NCBI GenBank assembly: GCA_964371655.1
Contig: CAYJOD010000036.1
Location: 1 to 58,378, forward strand
Length of the DNA: 58,378 nucleotides
Source: CAZGSN01 sp964371655
GTDB taxonomy: Bacteria; Desulfobacterota; Binatia; HRBIN30
Direction of reading: 5' to 3'
Below are positions 47,947 to 56,745 of the stretch, piece after piece. Below the pieces are notes generated by a model. The model ran no database searches, had not been told where the DNA came from, and worked only from the letters and a program-made list of their open reading frames with translations. Numbering within the stretch: position 1 is the stretch's first letter; each line of letters starts with the position of its first letter. The position numbers and the translations under genes were made by a program.

Positions 47947-50133
47947 TCAGGTCGGACCCACCGTTCGCATCGTCAAGGCGATGCGCTTGCGCTGTAGGTC
48001 GACGCTCTCGACACGGACCTTCACAATGTCGCCGGCCTTGACGATCTCGCGTGGGTCTTTGACGAAGCGGTCGGCCAGCGCCGAGATGTGGACCAGCCCA
48101 TCCTGGTGAACTCCGACGTCGACGAAGGCGCCGAAGTTGGTGACGTTGCTGACAACACCTTCCAGGACCATCCCGGGGTGGAGATCGTCCAGCGTGTCTA
48201 CACCTTCTTTGAAGACAGCAGTCTTGAACTCGGGGCGTGGGTCGCGACCGGGCTTCTCGAGCTCAGCAAGAATGTCGCGCACGGTTGGCTCGCCGAAGTT
48301 GTCGTCGGCGAAGTCGCGTGGCTCCAACGTGCGCAGGAAGGCGCCGTCGCCCATGAGCTGCTTCAGCGTTCGTCCGCTGCCGCTGACGATGCGCTCGACG
48401 ACGGGATAGGCTTCCGGGTGCACCGCCGAGGCATCGAGCGGGTTGTCGCCGGCGGCAATGCGCAGGAAGCCGGCCGCCTGCTCGAACGCCTTCTCACCGA
48501 GGCGCGGAACCTTCTTGAGCTGCTGCCGTTTGCGAAACGGTCCGTTGGCATCGCGATAGGCAACGATGTTTGCGGCCAGGGTCGGGTGCAGGCCGGAAAC
48601 CCGCGCCAGCAGCGGTGCCGAGGCGGTGTTGACGTCGACACCAACCGCGTTGACGCAATCTTCAACGACCGCATCGAGGCTGCGCGCCAATTGCGGTTGA
48701 CTGACGTCGTGCTGGTACTGTCCAACCCCGATCCCTTTCGGGTCGATCTTCACCAGCTCCGCGAGCGGGTCCTGCAAGCGGCGCGCGATCGAGACCGCGC
48801 CACGCACCGAAACGTCGAGATCGGGAAACTCCTTCGACGCATACTCGGAGGCCGAGTAGACGGAGGCGCCCGCCTCGCTCACCATCGCCTTGGTGAGCTT
48901 GAGCTGCGGATGAAGCCGCATGAGCTCGGCCGCGAGCTTGTCGGTTTCGCGCGCAGCGGTACCGTTGCCGATCGCGATCAAGTCGACGCAAAACTGCGCC
49001 GACAAGCGCGCCAGGGTGCGGATCGCACCATCCCAATCGTTGCGCGGCGCGTGCGGATAGATCGTTTCATGCACCAAGACCTTGCCGGTAGGATCGATGA
49101 CGACCGCCTTCACCCCGGTGCGCAGGCCCGGATCGAGGCCGAGCGTTGTTCGGGCACCTGCCGGCGGTGCCAGTAACAGGTCGCGCAGGTTAACGGCGAA
49201 GACGCGGATGGCCTCGGCCTCGGCGCTCTCGCGCAGACGCTTGGCGAGATCGCCTTGGATTTGCGCGTAGAGCTTGCTGCGCCAGGTCGAACGCACCGTC
49301 TCTTGCAGCCATGCATCCGCGGCGCGATTCCGATCTTGAATCCGGAACTGCGCCGCAATCATGCGCTCGCCGGCGCCGAGCTGCTTGGGCGCGAGCTCCT
49401 CGTCCTCGGGCAGGATCAGAGCCGTCCGCAGCACCTTCTCGGCAGCGCCGCGGAAGAGTGCGAGAGCACGGTGCGACGGGATACGTTTGATCGCTTCGGA
49501 GTACGCAAAGTAGTCGGAGAACTTCGCACCCTCGCCCTGCTTGCCCTCGACAACCTTCGTGGTCAGGTAGCCGCGCTCCCAGAAGTGCTCGCGCAAGCGA
49601 CCGACGAGGTTGGGCTCTTCGGCAAAGTGTTCGATCAAGATCGAACGCGCGCCCTCCAGGGCAGCCTCGACGTCGGCAATACCTTTGGCGGGATCGAAAA
49701 AGCGACCGGCGCGCAGAACCTGCGGCATGCTCGGGTCGTTGAGAATCGCAAACGCCAGCGGCTCGAGCCCAGCCTCGCGCGCGACCTGAGCCTTGGTGCG
49801 ACGCTTCGGGCGGTAGGGCAAGTACAGATCTTCCAGTCGCGTGCGTGTGTCGGCAGCGAGGATCGCCTGTTCCAGCTCGGTTGTGAGCTGGCCCTGCTCA
49901 CGAATGCTGTTGAGCACCGTGGCGCGGCGATCCTCCAGCTCGCGCAGATAGGTGAGGCGCTCTTCGAGGCTGCGCAGCTGCGTATCGTCGAGCCCACCCG
50001 TGGCCTCCTTACGGTAGCGGGCCACGAAGGGGACCGTCGCGCCGCCATCGAGCAGGCGCACCGCGGCCTCGACCTGGCGTTCCTGGGCACCTAACTCCTG
50101 CGCAATACGACGGTGAATCGATAGCATCGACAT
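47947..50133 (-). CDS. tex: Tex-like RNA-binding transcriptional accessory protein
   Basis: A 728-residue protein with the Tex order: N-terminal helical domain (VRLLDGGATVPFVARYRKEATGGLDD), YqgF/RNase H-like domain (TTLGLDPGLRTGVKAVVID), helix-hairpin-helix (VGVDVNTASAPLLARVSGLHP), and a C-terminal S1 domain (LHPGMVLEGVVSNVTNFGAFVDVGVHQDGLVHISAL). It binds nucleic acid and acts in transcription and stress. The ATG at 50133 lies on the first base of the TTGTCTCA end of the adjoining element; a second Met two codons later is an alternative start. No clear ribosome binding site. Confidence 0.95.
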   Translation of the reverse strand: MSMLSIHRRIAQELGAQERQVEAAVRLLDGGATVPFVARYRKEATGGLDDTQLRSLEERLTYLRELEDRRATVLNSIREQGQLTTELEQAILAADTRTRLEDLYLPYRPKRRTKAQVAREAGLEPLAFAILNDPSMPQVLRAGRFFDPAKGIADVEAALEGARSILIEHFAEEPNLVGRLREHFWERGYLTTKVVEGKQGEGAKFSDYFAYSEAIKRIPSHRALALFRGAAEKVLRTALILPEDEELAPKQLGAGERMIAAQFRIQDRNRAADAWLQETVRSTWRSKLYAQIQGDLAKRLRESAEAEAIRVFAVNLRDLLLAPPAGARTTLGLDPGLRTGVKAVVIDPTGKVLVHETIYPHAPRNDWDGAIRTLARLSAQFCVDLIAIGNGTAARETDKLAAELMRLHPQLKLTKAMVSEAGASVYSASEYASKEFPDLDVSVRGAVSIARRLQDPLAELVKIDPKGIGVGQYQHDVSQPQLARSLDAVVEDCVNAVGVDVNTASAPLLARVSGLHPTLAANIVAYRDANGPFRKRQQLKKVPRLGEKAFEQAAGFLRIAAGDNPLDASAVHPEAYPVVERIVSGSGRTLKQLMGDGAFLRTLEPRDFADDNFGEPTVRDILAELEKPGRDPRPEFKTAVFKEGVDTLDDLHPGMVLEGVVSNVTNFGAFVDVGVHQDGLVHISALADRFVKDPREIVKAGDIVKVRVESVDLQRKRIALTMRTVGPT

Positions 50134-50246
50134 TGTCTCAGAACAGGCAGGGCGCGCAGCCGCGCGCCCCTACGTCACGCGGTTCTTCTCGGTTCTCTTG
50201 TAGGGGCGCGCGGCTGCGCGCCCACTTCTGTTGGTTTTGAGACAAC
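50133..50246. mobile_element. 114-bp MITE-like element with TTGTCTCA ends, copy 3
   Basis: TTGTCTCAGAACAGGCAGG at 50133 and TTCTGTTGGTTTTGAGACAA ending at 50246 are terminal inverted repeats. The interior has CGCGCAGCCGCGCGCCCC facing its complement around a conserved loop TACGTCACGCGG..TTGTAGGGG. Full-length likeness to the reverse complement of 20341-20452 shows that this is one family. It begins exactly at the tex start codon. Confidence 0.8.
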
Positions 50247-50306
50247 CCCATCGGTAACGGCTGCATAACCGCCGCGCGGGACACCGCAAGAGGACAAAGG
50301 GGGAAG

Positions 50307-50442
50307 CCCCGGAGACAGCGGGACGCCGGCTGTCTCCGGGGTAGCGCGGTCTCTGTGGGTAGACCGCGAGGCTGAGCTCGGCGCAGGCTGAAGTCCTGCG
50401 CCTACAGTTCGATGTCCCCGTAGGCGCGGGCTTCAGCCCGCG
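50307..50442. repeat. Three successive hairpins after the element
   Basis: CCCCGGAGACAGC/GCTGTCTCCGGGG is a perfect 13-bp stem, GCGGTCT/AGACCGC a 7-bp stem, and GCGCAGGCTGAAGTCCTGCGC with GTAGGCGCGGGCTTCAGCCCGCG a third inverted unit. They follow one another within 136 bases. The 369-base spacer 50134-50502 holds only these and the preceding element, with no gene. Confidence 0.78.
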
Positions 50443-50502
50443 GGCCGGGAGCGGTGGCACGGAGTCGTTGTCACCGCGCGTCCTGACGATTTTTGCCACC
50501 GC

Positions 50503-51963
50503 TCATCTGAGGTCGAAGTCGGTGATGAACATCGTACCCGCGACCGTCCTGGCAGCGCTGCCGTCGGCGTTGGCGATCGACACGCCGAAGAATCCTCCAT
50601 AGGCGATCTGCGTACCGTCCTGACTCCATGCCGGGTCCGTGACTCCGAGGATGCCGTCGTGGGTGAGCTGCGTCTGTCCTGAACCGTCTGGATTCATCAG
50701 GAAGATGTTGTTCGGCGCCGGGCGCTTCGAGTGGAAGGCGATCTTGGTACCGTCGGGTTTCCACGCCGGCGAGTGATCGGCGAAGTTATTCGAGGTGAGC
50801 TGCACGATCCCAGAGCCGTCGGCATTCATGACGAAGATCTCGAAATCGTCGTCGTGGCTCGAGCTCTTTCCACGGGTCGACTCGAAGGCGATCTTGGTAC
50901 CGTCAGGGCTCCACGACATCTTGCCGTACTCATCACCGGAGATGCGACGCACGAGCTCATGCCGGTTGCTACCGTCGGTATTGATCACGGCGATCGCGTC
51001 GGTACTGATGGTGAAGGAGATCTTTGTCCCATCTGGGCTCCAGGCGGGGTGAAAGTAGAGGCCGCCCTCAGTCAGCAGGTGCAGACCGCTGCCGTCGGCG
51101 TTGGCGACGGCGATGGCCAATCCCGATCCCTCGGGAATCGATAGGGCGATCATGCTGCCGTCCGGGCTCCACGCAGGGTTGGACTCTGCGGGCAGTGCCG
51201 TCGATGTGGTGAGTCGCCGTTCACCGGTCCCGTCGCTATTGAGCAGGAACGCCTTGGTGAGGCCTCCCGTGCTCGGCCGACTGGCGGAGAAGACGATACG
51301 CGGCTCGCCGCCCGGACCGGGTGTCGGTGATACCACCGGAGTCGGCGTCGCGAGCATCCCGGCAGTGAGCGTCGTGGAGTACACGTCGTTCGGGTCGTTG
51401 CCGACGTAGACGTTGACGGGCACGCTTCCGGTCGGCCCGGGCAAGTTGCCGCTGATCACCACCGGCACGGTGTTACCCGAGCCGTCGATGTAGCTGCCGC
51501 TGACCTCAAACCCGCCCGTGTCGGCGGAATACGAGCCGGACAACGCCACCGAAGCCCCACCTACCGGGAAACTGAAGCTGATGCGGGCGTGAAACTTGCG
51601 GGACGCCGTGGTGATCAAGATCGACCCATCGACCTCACCGTGGGCATCGGCAGTCAGGTTGAGGATGCCAGTATGCGACGCGTCGAAAGTCACCGTCGCG
51701 GCATAATCGCCGGCGAAGCTGGCGCCGCAGCCAGAATGGGCGCTGCCGACCGCGGCGACGAGATCATCGACGCTCACCACCGCATCACTGCGCTCCAGCC
51801 CGCTACAGGAGCCAGCCGTTGCATCCCCAAGAGCAATGCTCACGCCCTGCACGAGCTCCGCGAACGACACGCTTCCGTCACCACCGCAATCGCCAACGCA
51901 AGCGGCGTCCACCCGCCCGGCCAACAGAGCCACACCAACCAAGACACAGACGAATCGTCCCAT
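50503..51963 (-). CDS. Exported beta-propeller (PD40/TolB-like) protein with EF-hand-like N-terminus
   Basis: A 486-residue protein with a signal peptide (about 4-20), then a two-part EF-hand/dockerin-like module (CVGDCGGDGSVSFAELV and VVSVDDLVAAVGSAHSGC). A beta-sandwich follows at about 80-210, then a PTPVVSPTPGPG linker. The C-terminal ~260 residues hold six PD40 blades with NPAWSPDGSMIALS, HPAWSPDGTKISF, MSWSPDGTKIAFES, and later repeats. AGGAGGGACTAA before ATG is a strong ribosome binding site. Its role is probably surface or periplasmic binding; no tol genes adjoin it. Confidence 0.87.
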   Translation of the reverse strand: MGRFVCVLVGVALLAGRVDAACVGDCGGDGSVSFAELVQGVSIALGDATAGSCSGLERSDAVVSVDDLVAAVGSAHSGCGASFAGDYAATVTFDASHTGILNLTADAHGEVDGSILITTASRKFHARISFSFPVGGASVALSGSYSADTGGFEVSGSYIDGSGNTVPVVISGNLPGPTGSVPVNVYVGNDPNDVYSTTLTAGMLATPTPVVSPTPGPGGEPRIVFSASRPSTGGLTKAFLLNSDGTGERRLTTSTALPAESNPAWSPDGSMIALSIPEGSGLAIAVANADGSGLHLLTEGGLYFHPAWSPDGTKISFTISTDAIAVINTDGSNRHELVRRISGDEYGKMSWSPDGTKIAFESTRGKSSSHDDDFEIFVMNADGSGIVQLTSNNFADHSPAWKPDGTKIAFHSKRPAPNNIFLMNPDGSGQTQLTHDGILGVTDPAWSQDGTQIAYGGFFGVSIANADGSAARTVAGTMFITDFDLR

Positions 51964-52078
51964 TTAGTCCCTCCTCGACGAGCGCATCCCCGAACTATCC
52001 CACAGGGGCGACACCCTCGTCGTAAGCAGGGCGTTCAAAGTGATTGAACAGTGTTCAATTCGGAGACGGAAGAACTGG

Positions 52079-52135
52079 TGCTGGGGTTCTAGAGTGCGGG
52101 GGTTCTGGGGTTCGGGAGTGCGGGGGTGCAGTGCA
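52079..52135. repeat. G-rich octamer-like array (family G)
   Basis: GGGGTTCT, AGAGTGCG, GGGGTTCT, GGGGTTCG, GGAGTGCG and GGGGTGC units follow one another in one orientation just after the regulator gene. Very similar units occur inside that gene at 52764-52815, where they code a Pro-rich linker. The 222-base spacer 51964-52185 otherwise has a TTGAACAGTGTTCAA palindrome near 52041. Confidence 0.75.
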
Positions 52136-52185
52136 AGGAATCAAGGCGTGGACCCTTGGTCCCTCGAACCCTTGAACCCTTCTCC

Positions 52186-55100
52186 TCAAAGCTCCCAGCT
52201 GACGGGGAGCCGCGGATCGGGCGTGTAGCTGCAGAACGCACCGGTATGGATCGTGGTCTCCAGATAACGACCGAGCATCGGGTTATCGACGGCGATGCGA
52301 CGGATCACGCTGCGAATGGCGCGGGTTACGTTGAGGCGAGCGCGCTCGCTGGAGGAGCCGGCATTGCGGTCGCGTCCATGCAACCCAAGAGCACGAGCCA
52401 GCTCCAGGGTGATGAAATCGATCTCTTCCTGCAGGCGACCGGCGCGGGCTACGTCGTTGAAGTTCGTGGCTTCATCAAGTTGATCGCGAAGCCCCGCCAG
52501 CTGCCGCTTGTACTCTTCCTTGGCGCGGCGATCGAGGGCCGGCATCTCCACGCGCCGGTCACTGGATTCGATCGAACCCGCGTCTTCCGGGGTATCCAGC
52601 ACAGCCAAGTCGGTAGCATGAAACTCGCGCCCTGGATGGCGAAGCAAGTGCGCGAGGTAGCGCGTTCCCTTGCTGTCCTTCACGTACAACGGGGAAGCTT
52701 CGTCGCCCACGCACCAGAAATCGCCCTGCAGCTGAAAGACGGTACGGCTGGCCGATGCGGGGGTCTTCAGGTTCGGGGGTGCGGGAGTGCTGGGGTGCTG
52801 GGGTGTGGCGGTACCGGGGTTTGCCGGTGCGCCCGTGCGCCGGTCGCTAGCCAGTTGTTCGATTTGGTGGGTCAGGCGCGCCATGTTGAGCTTGCGGGCG
52901 ATGTCGCGGGCTTCATCGAGGAGACCCTCTGCCTTGGACACGTCACTTCGTGCCGGCGCACCTTTGAGCAACATACTTGCATAGGCGTACTGGGTCCGCG
53001 CCAGCCACGGCAACCCTTGCATCTGTCGGTTGTGTTCGATGGCGTGCTCGAAATGCTCCTCTGCAAGATCCCAGCGCTGCGTGGTAGCGGCGAGTAACGC
53101 CAAGTACGAAGAGCCGGAGCCGAAGCCAACCGCCGCTCCAAACGGAACGTTACGGTTGGCATACGGAGCGAGCAGCTCGTACAACCGTCCCGCGCGCGGC
53201 GCGTCGCCAAGGTAGGTACACACCTCCGCAAGGTACGGGAGGATTCCAACCCGGTACTCATGCTGCAAGCGATCGAAGTTATCGGTGGCCACCCGTTCGA
53301 AGGCGCGGCGGGCTTCATCGCGACGATCGAGCTCAGCATAGAGTAGGGCCAAGGTTGAATGCGGCGTCGGTGTGTCGGCAAAGCGCTCAGCGAAAAACCG
53401 ATGCACACCCTCCAACTCCTCCAAGCGTCCCTGTTCGCGTCGCAGGATGAACATCTGCGCCGCCGGCGTCGTCGTCGCCGTTGGATCACCGGTAGGCTGG
53501 CCCAATGCGAGCGATTGCTGCGCCAACGCCTCGGCGCCTTCCCACTCGCCACGCCATAGCGCCCGCGCCGCTTTCATGTTGGCCGTCATCCACAGGTAGC
53601 GAGGCTGGCGCAACTCCTCCGCCGCAGCGGTCTGGGCGGGAAGCTCTCTATCAAAGCCCTGCCAGTCGGCGTTCGTGATCAGGTCGACCAAACGCCATGA
53701 GCGGCCCTGCAGCGCCAACTCTTTGTGCCCGATCTTGTCAGCGAGCTGAATGATCTCCGCGGTGAGCTCCAGCAAATCCCCCGAAGGACCCAGTCGCCAC
53801 AGCACGAAATGTCGGTAGCTGAGCGTGGTGGCCAGGGTCGCCGCAACGCCGACTCGGCGAGCCATGGCCACGGCTTCATGGCTCAACGCATCGCTGCGGG
53901 CGCGGTCGTAGGCGAAGGCGGTTTCCATGGAAAGACGGCCGAGCAGTCTGGCGCGCAACTCGGAATCGCTTTCCGGAAGCGACGCCAGTGCTTCTTCGAG
54001 CAACTCGACAATGCGTGCATCGTGGACAAGCAGCGGAATCCCCAAGCCATGATCCGCGAAGCCAAGAGCGGCACGCCCGAGCAGCTCTGCGAACCGCTCC
54101 GTGGCCGTCGGCATCGCGTCGCGCGCAACCGCGGCCGCCGCCTCGAATGTCGGACGCGTATCTGGGCTTGCCGCGGCCCGTTGGACCGCACCGAGGCCGA
54201 GCAAGAGCTCGCACCGCGCCGCCGCGTCGGCAGGTTCGCGATACTTGATTGCCTGCAGCCCTTGCCGGTAGTGCGCAGCCGCATCCTCATACGCCATGCG
54301 GGCGGCAGCGTTCTCTGCGGCACGCGCCGCAAAGGCAATTGCCTTGTCCGCGGCGCCAACAGCCGCCGCCTGCAGGAAGTGGTGTGCGAGCTCGCCAACA
54401 TAGGATTCCGAAGTACTGTCGCCGAGCTGCTCCATGGCAGCGGCGATGCGTTGATGAAGCTGCGGTCGGCTGCCGGCAGGGATCTCCTCGTACAAGACGT
54501 CGCGGATCAACGTATGCGAGAAGCGATAGCGCCCAACCTCACCAGCGGCGGGCTCAAGGGCGCCCGCAGCCATGGCTTCACCGAGTCTATCGAGCAGCTG
54601 GGGCAGCGGGGTCGTGCACAACCTCTGTACCAGAGCCGCGTCGAACTCGCGCCCAATCGCGGCCGCAGCCCGAGCTACCTCCCGAGACTCGGGAGACAAC
54701 AGCTGCAAGCGCTCGCGGATGGCATCGCGCACGCCATGCGGAATGCGCAGGTCCGATGGCCGCAAGACTATGCTCGGCCGCTCGCGCTCGCGTGCGGCCA
54801 GCAGGCGCACCACCTCATCGACGAAGAAAGGGTTGCCTTCGGTCACCTGGCAGACGGTGGCCACCAGCTCGCTGGATGGGGCGGCCGACAAATGTCGTCG
54901 CAGCAGCTGCGCGACTGCTTCTTGTTTGAGACCGGCAAGCGGCAGACGGTTGCCGCTGCGCGCGATTCCACTGACCAGCTCGGCACGTTCCGCATCGCGC
55001 TGCACTTCGACGTCACGATACGTACCGACCAGAAGCAGACGAGCATCGCGAAGCTCGCGCGACACGAAGCGCAGCAACTGCAGAGACGCCTCGTCGGCTG

Positions 55101-55611
55101 CGTGCAGATCGTCGAACACCATCACCACAGGCACACGCGCCGCACGCTGGCGGACGGCTTCGGCAACGCTCTCGAAGAGCGAGAAGCGGGCCGCTGGTGC
55201 ATCGAGGACTTCCGATGACACAATCGCATCCGCGCCGGGCGTCGCGGTGCGCAGCTCGGGTACGATTTGGGCAACGCAGGCGAGCCGAGAACCAAGGACC
55301 TGTGCCACATCGTCGTGGCCGGCGCGCAGCAGAGGTCGCAGAACCTGCACCCATGGCCAGTACGGGGGCGCCCCCGCATCCTCCCAGCAGCGCCCCCACA
55401 AGACTTCCACGCCGCGTGCGGCGGCGTGGGTGCCGATCTCGTTCGCCAGACGCGTCTTGCCGATACCCGGTTCGCCGGCGATCAGGACAATTCGCGTATG
55501 ACCTTGCAGGGCGTCGTCGAGCGCCGCATCCAGCTCGATCATCTCGAGCTCACGGCCGACCAACGGGCGCAGCGCGGCCTCGACACCAGTTTGATTCTCG
55601 GACACCGTCAC
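52186..55611 (-). CDS. AAA-ATPase/TPR signal-transduction protein, LuxR-family-like regulator
   Basis: A 1141-residue protein. An AAA_16 ATPase domain (about 15-330) has VGRELEMIELDAAL, Walker A AGEPGIGKTRLA, and VMVFDDLHAADEASL as Walker B. A TPR-rich middle (about 400-950) follows. A Thr/Pro/Ala linker (ANPGTATPQHPSTPAPPN) leads to a C-terminal ~190-residue module (GTRYLAHLLRHPGREFHATDL, FNDVARAGRLQEEIDFITLEL, LNVTRAIRSVIRRI) often found at the end of such MalT/adenylate-cyclase-like regulators. That module may be a winged-helix DNA binder, but I see no LuxR HTH. Start is GTG. It is divergent from the GT2 gene. Confidence 0.82.
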   Translation of the reverse strand: MTVSENQTGVEAALRPLVGRELEMIELDAALDDALQGHTRIVLIAGEPGIGKTRLANEIGTHAAARGVEVLWGRCWEDAGAPPYWPWVQVLRPLLRAGHDDVAQVLGSRLACVAQIVPELRTATPGADAIVSSEVLDAPAARFSLFESVAEAVRQRAARVPVVMVFDDLHAADEASLQLLRFVSRELRDARLLLVGTYRDVEVQRDAERAELVSGIARSGNRLPLAGLKQEAVAQLLRRHLSAAPSSELVATVCQVTEGNPFFVDEVVRLLAARERERPSIVLRPSDLRIPHGVRDAIRERLQLLSPESREVARAAAAIGREFDAALVQRLCTTPLPQLLDRLGEAMAAGALEPAAGEVGRYRFSHTLIRDVLYEEIPAGSRPQLHQRIAAAMEQLGDSTSESYVGELAHHFLQAAAVGAADKAIAFAARAAENAAARMAYEDAAAHYRQGLQAIKYREPADAAARCELLLGLGAVQRAAASPDTRPTFEAAAAVARDAMPTATERFAELLGRAALGFADHGLGIPLLVHDARIVELLEEALASLPESDSELRARLLGRLSMETAFAYDRARSDALSHEAVAMARRVGVAATLATTLSYRHFVLWRLGPSGDLLELTAEIIQLADKIGHKELALQGRSWRLVDLITNADWQGFDRELPAQTAAAEELRQPRYLWMTANMKAARALWRGEWEGAEALAQQSLALGQPTGDPTATTTPAAQMFILRREQGRLEELEGVHRFFAERFADTPTPHSTLALLYAELDRRDEARRAFERVATDNFDRLQHEYRVGILPYLAEVCTYLGDAPRAGRLYELLAPYANRNVPFGAAVGFGSGSSYLALLAATTQRWDLAEEHFEHAIEHNRQMQGLPWLARTQYAYASMLLKGAPARSDVSKAEGLLDEARDIARKLNMARLTHQIEQLASDRRTGAPANPGTATPQHPSTPAPPNLKTPASASRTVFQLQGDFWCVGDEASPLYVKDSKGTRYLAHLLRHPGREFHATDLAVLDTPEDAGSIESSDRRVEMPALDRRAKEEYKRQLAGLRDQLDEATNFNDVARAGRLQEEIDFITLELARALGLHGRDRNAGSSSERARLNVTRAIRSVIRRIAVDNPMLGRYLETTIHTGAFCSYTPDPRLPVSWEL

Positions 55612-55705
55612 GCGAAAGATCCGTCCCGTCGTTTCGTCTAGCGCCAGCTCCCCAGGTCAAGTCCACGCTTTGCGCAGGGCGCTCCGGCAAACTAGGCTCG
55701 CCTCG

Positions 55706-56722
55706 ATGCAATCCCTGCGGAGTTCCTTGGTATCGGTGCTGTTGCCTGCATTCAATGCCGAAAACACGATCGCGGCGTGCTTGCGTAGCCTCCAACGGCA
55801 GACCTGCAGCGACTGGCAAGGCGTCGTCGTCGACGATGGCAGTACCGACGCTACGACGAGGATCGTCGCTGAGCACGCCCGCGACGATCCTCGTTTCTCC
55901 GTTGTCACCCTGCCACACCGAGGCCTGGTGGCGGCGCTCAACGCCGGCCTGCCGTTGTGCACGGGCGACTACATTGCACGCATGGACGCGGACGACCTGA
56001 TGCATCGGCAACGTTTGCAGTCGCAGGTGTGTCGTCTAAACGAGCAGCCGCACCTAGTCGCGGTTGGATGCCACGTGCGCATCTTTCCGCGCGCCCACTT
56101 GCAGGCAGGGTGGCGCGCTTACGAGAGCTGGCTGCGGACGATGCGCTCGTCGACCGACGTGGCGCGCGAGATCTTCGTCGAGAGTCCGCTGGTGCATCCA
56201 ACCCTGATGATCCGGCGCGAAGTCTTGCAGACCTATCGCTATCGGGACTGTGGCTGGCCCGAGGACTACGACCTACTGCTGCGTTTGATCACGGAGGGGC
56301 ACAGCGTCGGCGTCGTACCGCAGCGGCTGTTGTCGTGGCGCGACTCCCCGGACCGGCTGTCACGCACCCACCCCAGCTATCGCACCGAGGTCTTCGCGAC
56401 GTGCAAGGCTGAGTTCCTGGCGTCGGGTTTCCTCGCGCATAGCGATCGCTACATCCTCTGGGGCTACGGCGCGACCGGACGAGCCCTGCACGCCGCGCTG
56501 GCGCAGCACGGCAAACACCTAGCCCAGGTCGTCGAAATGCATCCGGGACGCATCGGCAACACCATCCACGGCGCCGCCGTCATCGAGCCGCACAAGCTTG
56601 CGGCTCCGGCAACGATCCCGCTCATTGTATCCGTCGCCCACAGCGAGCCGCGCCAGCAGATCCGCGCCTTCCTGAACGCACGCGGCTACCAGGAGCAGCG
56701 TGACTTCGTGTGCGCGGCGTAG
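55706..56722 (+). CDS. Family 2 glycosyltransferase with C-terminal nucleotide-binding-like domain
   Basis: A 338-residue protein. The GT-A domain (1-225) starts VSVLLPAFNAENTIAACLRSLQRQT, contains VVDDGSTDATTRI and the DxD-like ARMDADDLMHR, and later WPEDYDLLLRL for the acceptor. From about residue 245 a Rossmann-like segment (ILWGYGATGRALHAAL) follows with VVEMHPGRIGNTIHGAAVI, an unusual extension. It adds a sugar from a nucleotide donor to an unknown acceptor. No polysaccharide cluster adjoins. Confidence 0.86.
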   Translation: MQSLRSSLVSVLLPAFNAENTIAACLRSLQRQTCSDWQGVVVDDGSTDATTRIVAEHARDDPRFSVVTLPHRGLVAALNAGLPLCTGDYIARMDADDLMHRQRLQSQVCRLNEQPHLVAVGCHVRIFPRAHLQAGWRAYESWLRTMRSSTDVAREIFVESPLVHPTLMIRREVLQTYRYRDCGWPEDYDLLLRLITEGHSVGVVPQRLLSWRDSPDRLSRTHPSYRTEVFATCKAEFLASGFLAHSDRYILWGYGATGRALHAALAQHGKHLAQVVEMHPGRIGNTIHGAAVIEPHKLAAPATIPLIVSVAHSEPRQQIRAFLNARGYQEQRDFVCAA

Positions 56723-56745
56723 CAGTCGAGGCCGGTGACGCAGGT

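Noticed and set aside
53725..55218. 497-residue plus-strand frame
   Set aside because: Entirely antisense to the AAA/TPR regulator, with Arg/Gln-rich shadow composition.
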